From assembly GCA_023434855.1 (NCBI GenBank), contig JAEYSJ010000297.1, positions 1 through 46,585 of the forward strand: DNA of 46,585 nt. Reading direction: 5' to 3'. The stretch comes from Bacillota bacterium (GTDB lineage: Bacteria; Bacillota_C; Negativicutes; JAEYSJ01). The notes beneath the pieces are model-generated. The model was not told the origin of the DNA. It made no database searches and worked only from the letters and a program-made list of their open reading frames with translations. This document shows, piece by piece, positions 22,646 to 30,681 of this stretch (position 1 is the stretch's first letter; each line of letters begins with the position of its first letter). A program made the translations under genes and the position numbers.

Positions 22646-23995
22646 GTGAAAAAAACGTTCTCAATTACAGAAAAAATGAAACAGTTTTTTGCTATATTCT
22701 TCCCGATAGTTATTACTCAAATTTCTTTGATGGCTACGGGTTTTTTTGATACCGTGATGTCGGGGCAGGTAAGTCGCTACGATTTGGCCGGAGTGGCAAT
22801 TGGGGCGAATCTTTGGTTGCCTATACATACAGGTCTAAGCGGAATATTTGCAGGGATTACACCAATCTTAGCTCAACTCAACGGCGCCTCACGTAAAGAG
22901 GATATGCCGTTCCTGGTCATACAAGGTGTATATCTTGCTCTATTTCTTGCGCTTGTTGTAATCGTTGGCGGATGGGTTCTGCTTGTGCCAATATTGAATA
23001 TCATGCAGCTTGAACCAGCCGTCAATGATATTGCTCGTAGATTCTTGTCTGCCTTGTCGATAGGGTTCGTTCCTTTATATGTTTCGATGGTTCTGCGGAA
23101 CTTTTTCGATGCGCTGGGGTATACGCGTATAACCATGTTAGTGAGTCTTTGTGTTTTGCCGATCAATATTGTTTTAAATTATATATTCATCCTGGGCAAT
23201 TTCGGTTGCCCCCGACTTGGTGGTGTGGGTGCCGGGTATGCGTCGGCCATAACGTACTGGTGTCTTGCGGCTATTAGCCTAGGTGTTATTCACTATAAAG
23301 CACCTTTTAAAAACTACCATGTGTTCCATAATTACTTCCGGGTTTCTCTTGCAGCTTGGCGAGAGCTACTCGCGGTCGGGTTGCCAATAGGACTTTCGAT
23401 ATTTTGTGAAGTCAGTATTTTTGGCATAGTTGCCTTGCTGATGGCTGAGTATGGGACAGCTACGATTGCTGCCCATCAGGCGGCCATTAATTTCGCGGGA
23501 CTCGTATATATGGTTCCTTTGAGTATTGGGATGACTTTGACTATCATAATCGGGTTTGAAGTAGGAGCATGTAGGTATGATGACGCCCGTCAATACACCC
23601 ATCTTGGTTTAGTAATAGCTGTAGCGGTTGCTGTGAGTGTTGCTATTGGATTGTTTGCTTTCAAAAATATAATTGCCGGTCTGTATACAAGTGAGTCGCA
23701 AGTATTTGAACTGATAAAAACTTTTTTAATCTATGCAATATTCTTCCAGCTGTCTGATGCTATTGCCGCTCCGATCCAGGGAACGCTGCGCGGTTATAAA
23801 GATGTGAAAGTAACCTTTCTTATAGCAATGATGTCCTACTGGTTCATTGGCATGCCAATCGGATATTCGCTTGCTAAGTATACCTATTTGCACCCTTACG
23901 GCTATTGGGTTGGGTTTATCGTCGGCTTGGCGGCTGGTGCGACGGCATTGGCGGCTAGATTAGCTAAGCTGCAGCAAAAATACAAGGGGGGATAA
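22646..23995 (+). CDS. MATE family multidrug/metabolite exporter
   Basis: Cation-coupled efflux transporter of the MATE family with twelve predicted spans over 449 residues, the standard size. The N-lobe signature is visible near residues 17-60 (PIVITQISLMATGFFDTVMS, then the GVAIGANLW helix). The second lobe repeats it (GLPIGLSIFCEVSIFGIVAL, MVPLSIGMTLTIIIGFEVGA), and PIQGTLRGYKDVK is a typical NorM-like loop. GTG at 22646 sits five bases from GAGGTG. The substrate cannot be told. It lies alone between two palindromes. Confidence 0.92.
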   Translation: MKKTFSITEKMKQFFAIFFPIVITQISLMATGFFDTVMSGQVSRYDLAGVAIGANLWLPIHTGLSGIFAGITPILAQLNGASRKEDMPFLVIQGVYLALFLALVVIVGGWVLLVPILNIMQLEPAVNDIARRFLSALSIGFVPLYVSMVLRNFFDALGYTRITMLVSLCVLPINIVLNYIFILGNFGCPRLGGVGAGYASAITYWCLAAISLGVIHYKAPFKNYHVFHNYFRVSLAAWRELLAVGLPIGLSIFCEVSIFGIVALLMAEYGTATIAAHQAAINFAGLVYMVPLSIGMTLTIIIGFEVGACRYDDARQYTHLGLVIAVAVAVSVAIGLFAFKNIIAGLYTSESQVFELIKTFLIYAIFFQLSDAIAAPIQGTLRGYKDVKVTFLIAMMSYWFIGMPIGYSLAKYTYLHPYGYWVGFIVGLAAGATALAARLAKLQQKYKGG

Positions 23996-24161
23996 TAATT
24001 GTTGGACCAGGTGAAATAGTTTTATATCCAATAGAAGTGCGAAAAATAGAATACCATTTTATAGGGCAATGAGGGCGGGTTAAGGAGCCTAGCAGTGATT
24101 TCGCAAGAAATACAAGAGAGTGTACTGACCGAGTTTATTGAGATTTATTTGCTGTAGATTT

Positions 24162-24214
24162 AACAAATTTGCAATGAAATGTCCAGTATTTCGACATTTC
24201 ATTGCAAATTTGTT
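24162..24214. repeat. Perfect 22-bp inverted repeat
   Basis: The 22 bases from 24162 (starting AACAAATTTGCAATG) are exactly inverted at 24193-24214 around a 9-base loop. It is longer than a normal terminator stem and has no match elsewhere in the window that I can see. It may end the MATE transcript and insulate the operon that starts at 24320. Confidence 0.75.
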
Positions 24215-24319
24215 GTTATTTCCTGCTAGATTTTTGTCGTTATTACCAATTTGTTGAAGGTAACACTCAGTATTTATCGAATTATACAAAACAGATATTT
24301 TGGAAGGGAGGGTTACTCT

Positions 24320-25699
24320 GTGAAATCATCTAAGAAGTATTTTGGCAAGGTACTTGACCACGAAATTCTTGGTATTGATTTACTTTATAAAGAGGTTCCT
24401 GTAGACAACTTCCACTTGCTTGTTAGTACTAATGTTTCATCTTCTACCACCACTCGGGAAATCGATATAACCATGGTTTGCCCGTATGGCATATTTGCCA
24501 TTGAATTAAAACATTGGTATGGAACAATGCGAGAACCTTTAGCTATTAATCCAGTTAATTTTACGATTATCAGCTCAGATAACACGGTGAGAAAATTTCC
24601 AAACCCAATTAAAACAGCCGACAAGCAACGAAAGATTATTGGTCAGGAGATTGTCACCAAGCTTGACCCTATTGCCGATCAGAAACTAATCGGCAAGTTA
24701 AACAGCATTCAGGTAAAGGGAGTTGTATTCTTTACTTGTGAAGATTTCAGGTACGTGATTAAGGATATTGGAAATGTGGCTTGTATAAATCCAAGTAACA
24801 TATCTAGTCTGTGGGCCAATAAGAAAGAGGCTCTATCAGAAGAAGAAATTGCTCGCATCTTAAGTCTGTATGAAGGCGGCGAGTTTGCTGGTCCTGAAGG
24901 TGCAAGCCAATTTTCACAAGGCCAGATAGTAGGTGATTATCGTATTGATTACTATCTGTATGAGACCGAGGCCTATAAGCTTTATAAGGCAACAAGTGAA
25001 CTATTACAGCAGGAGTATTTTCTTAAAGCCGTTCGGCTTGATCCCGGTCAGACCGGAGATGCGCTGCGCATTGTCCAAGAGGTGGGAAAAAGGGATATTC
25101 AAGCAAAGGTAAAATTAAAGGGAGAACCCTTTGTGCTTTTGACTCATATACCCCCCTTTGCTGACGGGTTATATATCATTTCTGTCACAGAATGGGTTGA
25201 GCATAAGACTTTGACAGAGGTTATGGAGTACTCTATGACCCTACCAGAACGGCATGCAATTATTAAGACACTTGTCAATATTTACGATCGGCTTTTAGAA
25301 CGTGAGGTCGTCCATCGGGATTTAAATCCTAAGAATATTATTCAAACATTGGATAGCAACTGGAAGATTATCAACTTTGACTTTGCCAAGCTTGAGGGAA
25401 AACAGACGGTACTCCAGGAGGTAGCTGGCAAGGGGGATGTTTACAGGGCTCCTGAGCTAGTGTACTATCAACCCGGCGCTACCGTTGATTATCGAGTAGA
25501 TTTGTACTCACTAGGTGTTATTTTTTACGAGTTGCTGACTGGCCAGCTGCCAATCAGTCCTCTGAGCAACCATACTGCTCAGAATACGGGGCTTAGCCAG
25601 GAATTGATAGACGCTATAGTCCTCCTAACACATAACGTGCCGGTTAGACGAAATGAGGGTTTTGCATTGCTGAAAAGGTGGTTGTATGAGGTTTTATGA
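24320..25699 (+). CDS. NERD domain - protein kinase fusion with NFD in place of DFG
   Basis: First gene of the putative defence operon. The N-terminal nuclease-related NERD domain (about residues 20-150) shows the expected acidic/Lys core REIDITMVCPYGIFAIELKH. A Ser/Thr kinase fold follows (about 210-459): the ATP lysine in FLKAV (about 235), the catalytic loop VHRDLNPKN (about 332) and the APE-like motif RAPELV. The magnesium-binding DFG motif reads NFD (IINFDFAKL, about 352), so catalysis is doubtful. GTG at 24320 is chosen because GGGAGGG lies nine bases upstream; the frame extends further up without a ribosome site. It overlaps the next gene by 14 bases. Confidence 0.85.
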   Translation: MKSSKKYFGKVLDHEILGIDLLYKEVPVDNFHLLVSTNVSSSTTTREIDITMVCPYGIFAIELKHWYGTMREPLAINPVNFTIISSDNTVRKFPNPIKTADKQRKIIGQEIVTKLDPIADQKLIGKLNSIQVKGVVFFTCEDFRYVIKDIGNVACINPSNISSLWANKKEALSEEEIARILSLYEGGEFAGPEGASQFSQGQIVGDYRIDYYLYETEAYKLYKATSELLQQEYFLKAVRLDPGQTGDALRIVQEVGKRDIQAKVKLKGEPFVLLTHIPPFADGLYIISVTEWVEHKTLTEVMEYSMTLPERHAIIKTLVNIYDRLLEREVVHRDLNPKNIIQTLDSNWKIINFDFAKLEGKQTVLQEVAGKGDVYRAPELVYYQPGATVDYRVDLYSLGVIFYELLTGQLPISPLSNHTAQNTGLSQELIDAIVLLTHNVPVRRNEGFALLKRWLYEVL

Positions 25700-26546
25700 G
25701 CAATATGAGTGGCTGCCGGAAGGTCAAATTACACCTTTAAAGCCCGGGCCGTGCTACAAGACCGAGGTCTTTACGGCTCGCTGTCTTGTAAACGGGAACG
25801 ACTGCATTGTTAAGCATCATATTATCGACCCCGAAGAAGGGGATGCTCGCCGGGGGCTTGGGGGTGTAAACTCCTATGTTAACCAACTTCTTGGTGAAGT
25901 TAAAGCTCTTGAAAAATGCCGGAGTAATCCATATGTCGTCCAGTTAATTGATTACGAGTTTTGCCTGGATGGCTGTCCGGAGATTTTTATAATACTGGAA
26001 AAGGCATCGGGAATAACACTAAAGGATTATCTATTGGCTCATGGCTCCATGACTCGTGTTCAGTTTACGGCTTTTATGAAGCATTTTATTGAAGCTATAG
26101 GCTCAATTCATAAAAATGGGATTATACATAGAGATTTGAGCTATACAAATATTTTTGTAACAGAAGAGCTAGGTAGGCTGCAAATTATTGATTTCGGACT
26201 GGCCTATCAGACTAATTTTGGCATCCGGCACCGATACGCCTTAACCCCCTTTTTTGCACCGCCTGAGTCAGTTAACCAGGTTCTAAAAAGAGTAGGGCCT
26301 GTCTTCGACATGTATTCCGTTGGAGTTATCATGTATTTTATCCTTTCAGGGCAATTTCCTTATCCAATGGAAAGAATGAAAACACCTGACGAGGAAGCCT
26401 ATTTCACACCACTCACCAGGGAGGATATACCCTTAAGCATCCGGGACTTTATTCGCCGATGCCTGCGATATGCCAGTGCAGATAGGCCAAAATCAATAGT
26501 TGAAATAAAATCTGAAATCTACCGGATGTCTAAGGAGGAGAGGTAG
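25686..26546 (+). CDS. Serine/threonine protein kinase with intact motifs
   Basis: A stand-alone Hanks-type kinase of 286 residues. The lysine of the N-lobe is in CIVKHH (about 40), the catalytic loop is IIHRDLSYTN (about 147), DFG is intact (IIDFGLAY, about 169), and FAPPES and DMYSVGVIMYFILSGQFPY follow. There is no membrane span or sensor domain. Its start lies inside the end of the NERD-kinase gene, implying coupled translation. A kinase with full motifs beside one lacking the DFG aspartate suggests a catalytic/regulatory pair. The substrate is unknown; the adjacent helicase is a natural candidate (inference). Confidence 0.88.
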   Translation: MRFYEQYEWLPEGQITPLKPGPCYKTEVFTARCLVNGNDCIVKHHIIDPEEGDARRGLGGVNSYVNQLLGEVKALEKCRSNPYVVQLIDYEFCLDGCPEIFIILEKASGITLKDYLLAHGSMTRVQFTAFMKHFIEAIGSIHKNGIIHRDLSYTNIFVTEELGRLQIIDFGLAYQTNFGIRHRYALTPFFAPPESVNQVLKRVGPVFDMYSVGVIMYFILSGQFPYPMERMKTPDEEAYFTPLTREDIPLSIRDFIRRCLRYASADRPKSIVEIKSEIYRMSKEER

Positions 26547-26548
26547 GC

Positions 26549-29425
26549 GTGCAAATGTCCAGATTGAGCGGAGATACCCTGAATGGGCGTAACATGACAA
26601 CCGGAAAACCAATTATTTTTTATGTGATTAGCAGTCATACCGATAAAATGGACAGCATGGAGGAAGATATTGCCCGTGCAAATTGGATTTGGGTAACTGT
26701 TCGTTTTGACGAAGACAAGGGCGACTATCATTATTACTTTTATACAGAAACCCTTAAAATAAACTGTGTCTTTGTATTATTTACTGGTAAAGCTACCCGC
26801 AGCTATTTTCAGGTGATTGGCATTTCTCCCAAAACAGCGGGTGACCGTTTTATTTCGGTAAAATACGGTATACGTTTGGTAATGGCCAAGAATCCGAAAA
26901 TCTGCAGCGGCGAAAAATGGGCAATCCCTGAAGGTATTTACACTCGCGCAGTCTCCGAACAAATTGTTGAACTAGCAGAGGCGGTAGAGAGCTTCAAGCC
27001 TGACTCTCCAACCGGGGGGCATAGTCTCGTCAAAAGAAAGGAATGGGCGGACAAGCTTAAGGAAATCATCTACTTTCAAAGTGACTTTGAAAAACAAAAT
27101 TCAGCAAATGAATTCTGTCGATACAACAGATTTTCCCCTGTTTCTTCCAATAAGGTAATCGGGGTAGCCTACAAGTTTTTCCTGTCATCCAGCAATATGT
27201 CACTTGAAGGTATTGAAAGACGCGAACTTACAATTGCGCAAGGTCCCATCCCTATGCAGGAGGAATTGAAGCTGCGTGGTTATGTAGTTGAGATTAACCG
27301 GGAAGAGGAATCCATCGTAATTGGATTTCAGTCGACCATCGACTTTGGGAAGTTTCCGGCTTCAGGTTATCTTGTGAATGCAGTTTCCAATATTTCATAC
27401 CGGATTCAGGCACAGGCCGTTGATGATTTGATCCAGAACAAGACAATAAATCACTACCTTTTGGATATAGTAGTAGATGGGAGTTTCCAGGAAGTACCAT
27501 TATATAAGCATGAAAGAATGCCAAAATTTTGCAAAGCCCAAGAACAGGCTGTTAATCTGGCCATAGCCACAGAAGATTTTCTATTGGTACAGGGCCCGCC
27601 TGGGACCGGAAAGACGCATATCATTGTTGAAATGATTCGGCGTTTTGTGGCTCAAGGAAAACGTGTTCTTATTAGTTCAAAAAATAATCTTGCTGTCGAT
27701 AACGTTCTGGAAAAATGTATTGACAACGGCATTCCCTGTATACGTCTTGGACGTGAGGAAGCAGTAAAGATTGAAAAGGTTCGCAAGCGCCTTTTAGACC
27801 GGGCGGCTGTTGACCTGCAGCAGGGTATTATTAATAACTGCTCAAAACAGGAAATAGAATCCCTGAGATTGACGGATGGGCAGCAGCGCCTGATTGGTGT
27901 GCTTCACGAATTGCAGCCGCAGCTTTCCCGCCATGCTCAATTAACCGAAGTAGTTATCAGGGAACAAGGGCGGGCCGCTAATCGCTCAAAAATTGTAAAG
28001 CTGAAGAATTTTCACCGTACTCTTTGGCTTTACGTACAAAAGTCGGCATACTTTCTTACAGGCAATAAAGTAAAAATCGATGAGGCTGCTGAAAACTATG
28101 AACGTGAAATTGAAGTACGCTTAAATGAGGACCAAGAATACACAGAGGCAACTGAAATTATCCGTAAAAGCCAAAATGAACAATCGGTACTTCAACGTGC
28201 CATTGATGAATATTTGGACCCTTTTTCTGCCTTTTGCCAATTTGGATATAAAGATCTAAGCCGCGCTGCACTTACAGAAGCCCTCGATGCGGAGGAGTTA
28301 CGACTTAAAGAGGCACAAAACAAAACAGCCATCATAAAAAACTGGAAGGAATCCCTCGACGAGCGTCAGCAATCGCTTTACCCCCTTCTCCTTAATTCAG
28401 TTAAGGTGGTAGGCGCTACTTGTATTGGCATCAATACGACTATCGAGTTTAAAGATGTAGAGTTTGATGTCGCACTTATCGACGAGGCAGGTCAGATTAC
28501 CATCTTTGATACTTTAGTGCCGATGTCGCGGGCGAAAAAGGTTATTCTAATTGGCGACCATAAACAGCTCCCGCCAGTCTATGATGAGAACGCCCTTAAA
28601 GAGATGCTGGCAGATGAGCCCGAGGGGGACACGTTAGACAGTAAGGAGGCAGAATATCAAAAGCTTCTAGGTGAGAGTTTGTTTGAGACCTTGTTTAATA
28701 CCTGCCCAGAGAACAACCGTGTCATGCTTGATGAGCAGTTTCGCATGCATCCGACCATAGCCGAGTTTATATCTCAGGAATTTTATGGAGGAAAGTATCG
28801 CTCTGCTCTTCAGCCTGATGATCGTAAGCTGTCAATTTCGGCATTTAACAAGCCGCTGTATTTTCTTGATACAGCCGACCTCGGTCCCTGGAAAGAGGAA
28901 AATACAGATATGCAAGACGACCATACGGTGTATTATAACGCAACAGAGGCAGAGATAGTTTCACAAATTCTACTGAATCTATTTAAGGATAACGGTAACC
29001 CAGCCGAGATTGGAGTCATTACTTCTTATGGCCGCCAGCGGGATGAGATTCGTTCTACAGTAAAGGCCAATCTCATGCGAGTTTACGGGGAAAACGTGGC
29101 AGCAGATTTGGCAAATCGGATCGAGATCGATACTGTCGATTCTTTTCAAGGCCGTGATAAGGATATTATTCTCTTCAGCTTTACCAGAAGCAATCCAGAA
29201 CATAAAATTGGATTTTTAAAGGAATTGCGGCGGCTAAATGTAACAATGACACGGGCCAAATACTTGCTTATCCTAGTTGGAGACTCGGAAACTTTGCTGG
29301 GAACTCGTGATATTGCCTCAAGCAAATGTTTCACTAATTTGCTTAGTTATGCAAAAAAATACGGTGTTTATCAGCAGTGGTCCTCATTTAAGAAAGGGCT
29401 TTGGTCAGAGGAGATAGAGTCATGA
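26549..29425 (+). CDS. Superfamily 1 DNA/RNA helicase (UPF1/Dna2-like)
   Basis: A 958-residue helicase. About 340 N-terminal residues of unclear fold precede the motor. Walker A is GPPGTGKTHII (about 350), motif Ia SSKNNLAVDN, Walker B LIDEAGQ (about 643), motif III GDHKQLPP, motif IV-like DEQFRMHP, motif V VDSFQGRDKDII and motif VI NVTMTRAK. A helical insertion lies between Ia and Walker B. The class unwinds nucleic acid 5' to 3'. GTG at 26549 follows GGAGGAGAGG and lies two bases after the kinase stop. The stop overlaps the next start (ATGA). All motifs are intact. Confidence 0.92.
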   Translation: MQMSRLSGDTLNGRNMTTGKPIIFYVISSHTDKMDSMEEDIARANWIWVTVRFDEDKGDYHYYFYTETLKINCVFVLFTGKATRSYFQVIGISPKTAGDRFISVKYGIRLVMAKNPKICSGEKWAIPEGIYTRAVSEQIVELAEAVESFKPDSPTGGHSLVKRKEWADKLKEIIYFQSDFEKQNSANEFCRYNRFSPVSSNKVIGVAYKFFLSSSNMSLEGIERRELTIAQGPIPMQEELKLRGYVVEINREEESIVIGFQSTIDFGKFPASGYLVNAVSNISYRIQAQAVDDLIQNKTINHYLLDIVVDGSFQEVPLYKHERMPKFCKAQEQAVNLAIATEDFLLVQGPPGTGKTHIIVEMIRRFVAQGKRVLISSKNNLAVDNVLEKCIDNGIPCIRLGREEAVKIEKVRKRLLDRAAVDLQQGIINNCSKQEIESLRLTDGQQRLIGVLHELQPQLSRHAQLTEVVIREQGRAANRSKIVKLKNFHRTLWLYVQKSAYFLTGNKVKIDEAAENYEREIEVRLNEDQEYTEATEIIRKSQNEQSVLQRAIDEYLDPFSAFCQFGYKDLSRAALTEALDAEELRLKEAQNKTAIIKNWKESLDERQQSLYPLLLNSVKVVGATCIGINTTIEFKDVEFDVALIDEAGQITIFDTLVPMSRAKKVILIGDHKQLPPVYDENALKEMLADEPEGDTLDSKEAEYQKLLGESLFETLFNTCPENNRVMLDEQFRMHPTIAEFISQEFYGGKYRSALQPDDRKLSISAFNKPLYFLDTADLGPWKEENTDMQDDHTVYYNATEAEIVSQILLNLFKDNGNPAEIGVITSYGRQRDEIRSTVKANLMRVYGENVAADLANRIEIDTVDSFQGRDKDIILFSFTRSNPEHKIGFLKELRRLNVTMTRAKYLLILVGDSETLLGTRDIASSKCFTNLLSYAKKYGVYQQWSSFKKGLWSEEIES

Positions 29426-30681
29426 AACATAAAAGCACTAAAATAATGTCGCCAACAGCAATGCTTAACAAAAACCTAAGTGTCTCAACATCCCTGATCC
29501 GCAGATTCGTCCGTATTGACTATCCCGTGTACGGTGTACCTGTGGAAATAACAGAGCGTACGTCAGAAACTTACGAGGAAATTGAGAGAAGTATGGCTGA
29601 CTTGCTTTACCGCACCGAAATACAGTCAAGGATAGGATTATTCACTACCCTTGGGATTGCCGAATATACCGACCTCAGTAACAATGTTTTAGATTATCTA
29701 ATCTCAATTGGGCATATTGATGAGGCGGGGGAATCCCTAAAGATAACACAGTTAGGTATTGAGTCACTTATCGCCAACCGTAAAATAAAAGTAGAACGCA
29801 GCGCACGGCTTATATACTTTGACGCCTTATCTCTGCGTCCATTGCCTGCTTCTTTCTACGATCCTACCGAATCGATGTTCCTATCACCCGTAGATAATCC
29901 TTGCTGGCATGCGAATATGGTCGATTTTTGGGAGGAGCTTCCGCTTTCACATATACAAGATCTTCTAAATTTAAATGGACAAGAGCGATTGGAGTATAAT
30001 ATTCCGCAGGAAATGATCGATGTAGCAATTACTACTGAAGCCTTCGGAGATAGCTATGAGGCAGCCATGGAAAAGGGAATCATCCATTTTGTCCCGCTCT
30101 ATCTAGCTGTTTTTGATGAGATTGACTCCTTCCATGCAAAATTTGGGCGGCCCGATATTGGCAAACTTAACATACAAACCTTCCGCGCTGTTTCAGGAAC
30201 TAGGGATACCTTTTTCGAAGGGCTAGTTAAGCGCCATCTTCCCCGCCTGACCGGGATATTCTCGCCACTGTTTGCGCCTTTTGCGGCTTTAGACAATGAA
30301 CTTAAATTCTGGAACGGGGATTGCAGGGAACATTTGCATAACTCTAAGTGGGAATTAATGCAAGATGGCAATTTTTTGCTAACAATCGGCGGCCAGGATG
30401 TAGATGCATGGATTCAGAGCGGTGCCAATAAACCGCTGAGGGATCTTGCAGAAAATGCAATCATTATTCCAAACGATCCTAAACAACGGGGACGATATAT
30501 TCGGTTGACAGCCTCTGGACAAGTAATAGGTAAGGCGATCAGCGCTGTTTTAGAAATAACCAGAGAGAAAATGCTGGAGCAGGAAAAAAGCCTTCCATTT
30601 ATCAAAAGAGAACTTATGAAAATGAAGCAGCAGTTTCAAACAGCTTGGACGGATAGTGGAAAAGAGGTTACAGATGCTTAA
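29422..30681 (+). CDS. Unknown operon protein with a winged-helix-like segment
   Basis: A 419-residue soluble protein. An N-terminal region of about 70 residues precedes a segment that looks like a winged helix (YTDLSNNVLDYLISIGHIDE, LKITQLGIESLIANRK, about 85-125). A long middle of no recognised family and a second helical segment at the end follow. ATG at 29422 overlaps the helicase stop and follows GAGGAG; upstream in-frame starts are unnecessary. The tight overlaps mean that it is made together with the helicase and kinases. A DNA-binding or adaptor role is inference only. Confidence 0.75.
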   Translation: MKHKSTKIMSPTAMLNKNLSVSTSLIRRFVRIDYPVYGVPVEITERTSETYEEIERSMADLLYRTEIQSRIGLFTTLGIAEYTDLSNNVLDYLISIGHIDEAGESLKITQLGIESLIANRKIKVERSARLIYFDALSLRPLPASFYDPTESMFLSPVDNPCWHANMVDFWEELPLSHIQDLLNLNGQERLEYNIPQEMIDVAITTEAFGDSYEAAMEKGIIHFVPLYLAVFDEIDSFHAKFGRPDIGKLNIQTFRAVSGTRDTFFEGLVKRHLPRLTGIFSPLFAPFAALDNELKFWNGDCREHLHNSKWELMQDGNFLLTIGGQDVDAWIQSGANKPLRDLAENAIIIPNDPKQRGRYIRLTASGQVIGKAISAVLEITREKMLEQEKSLPFIKRELMKMKQQFQTAWTDSGKEVTDA

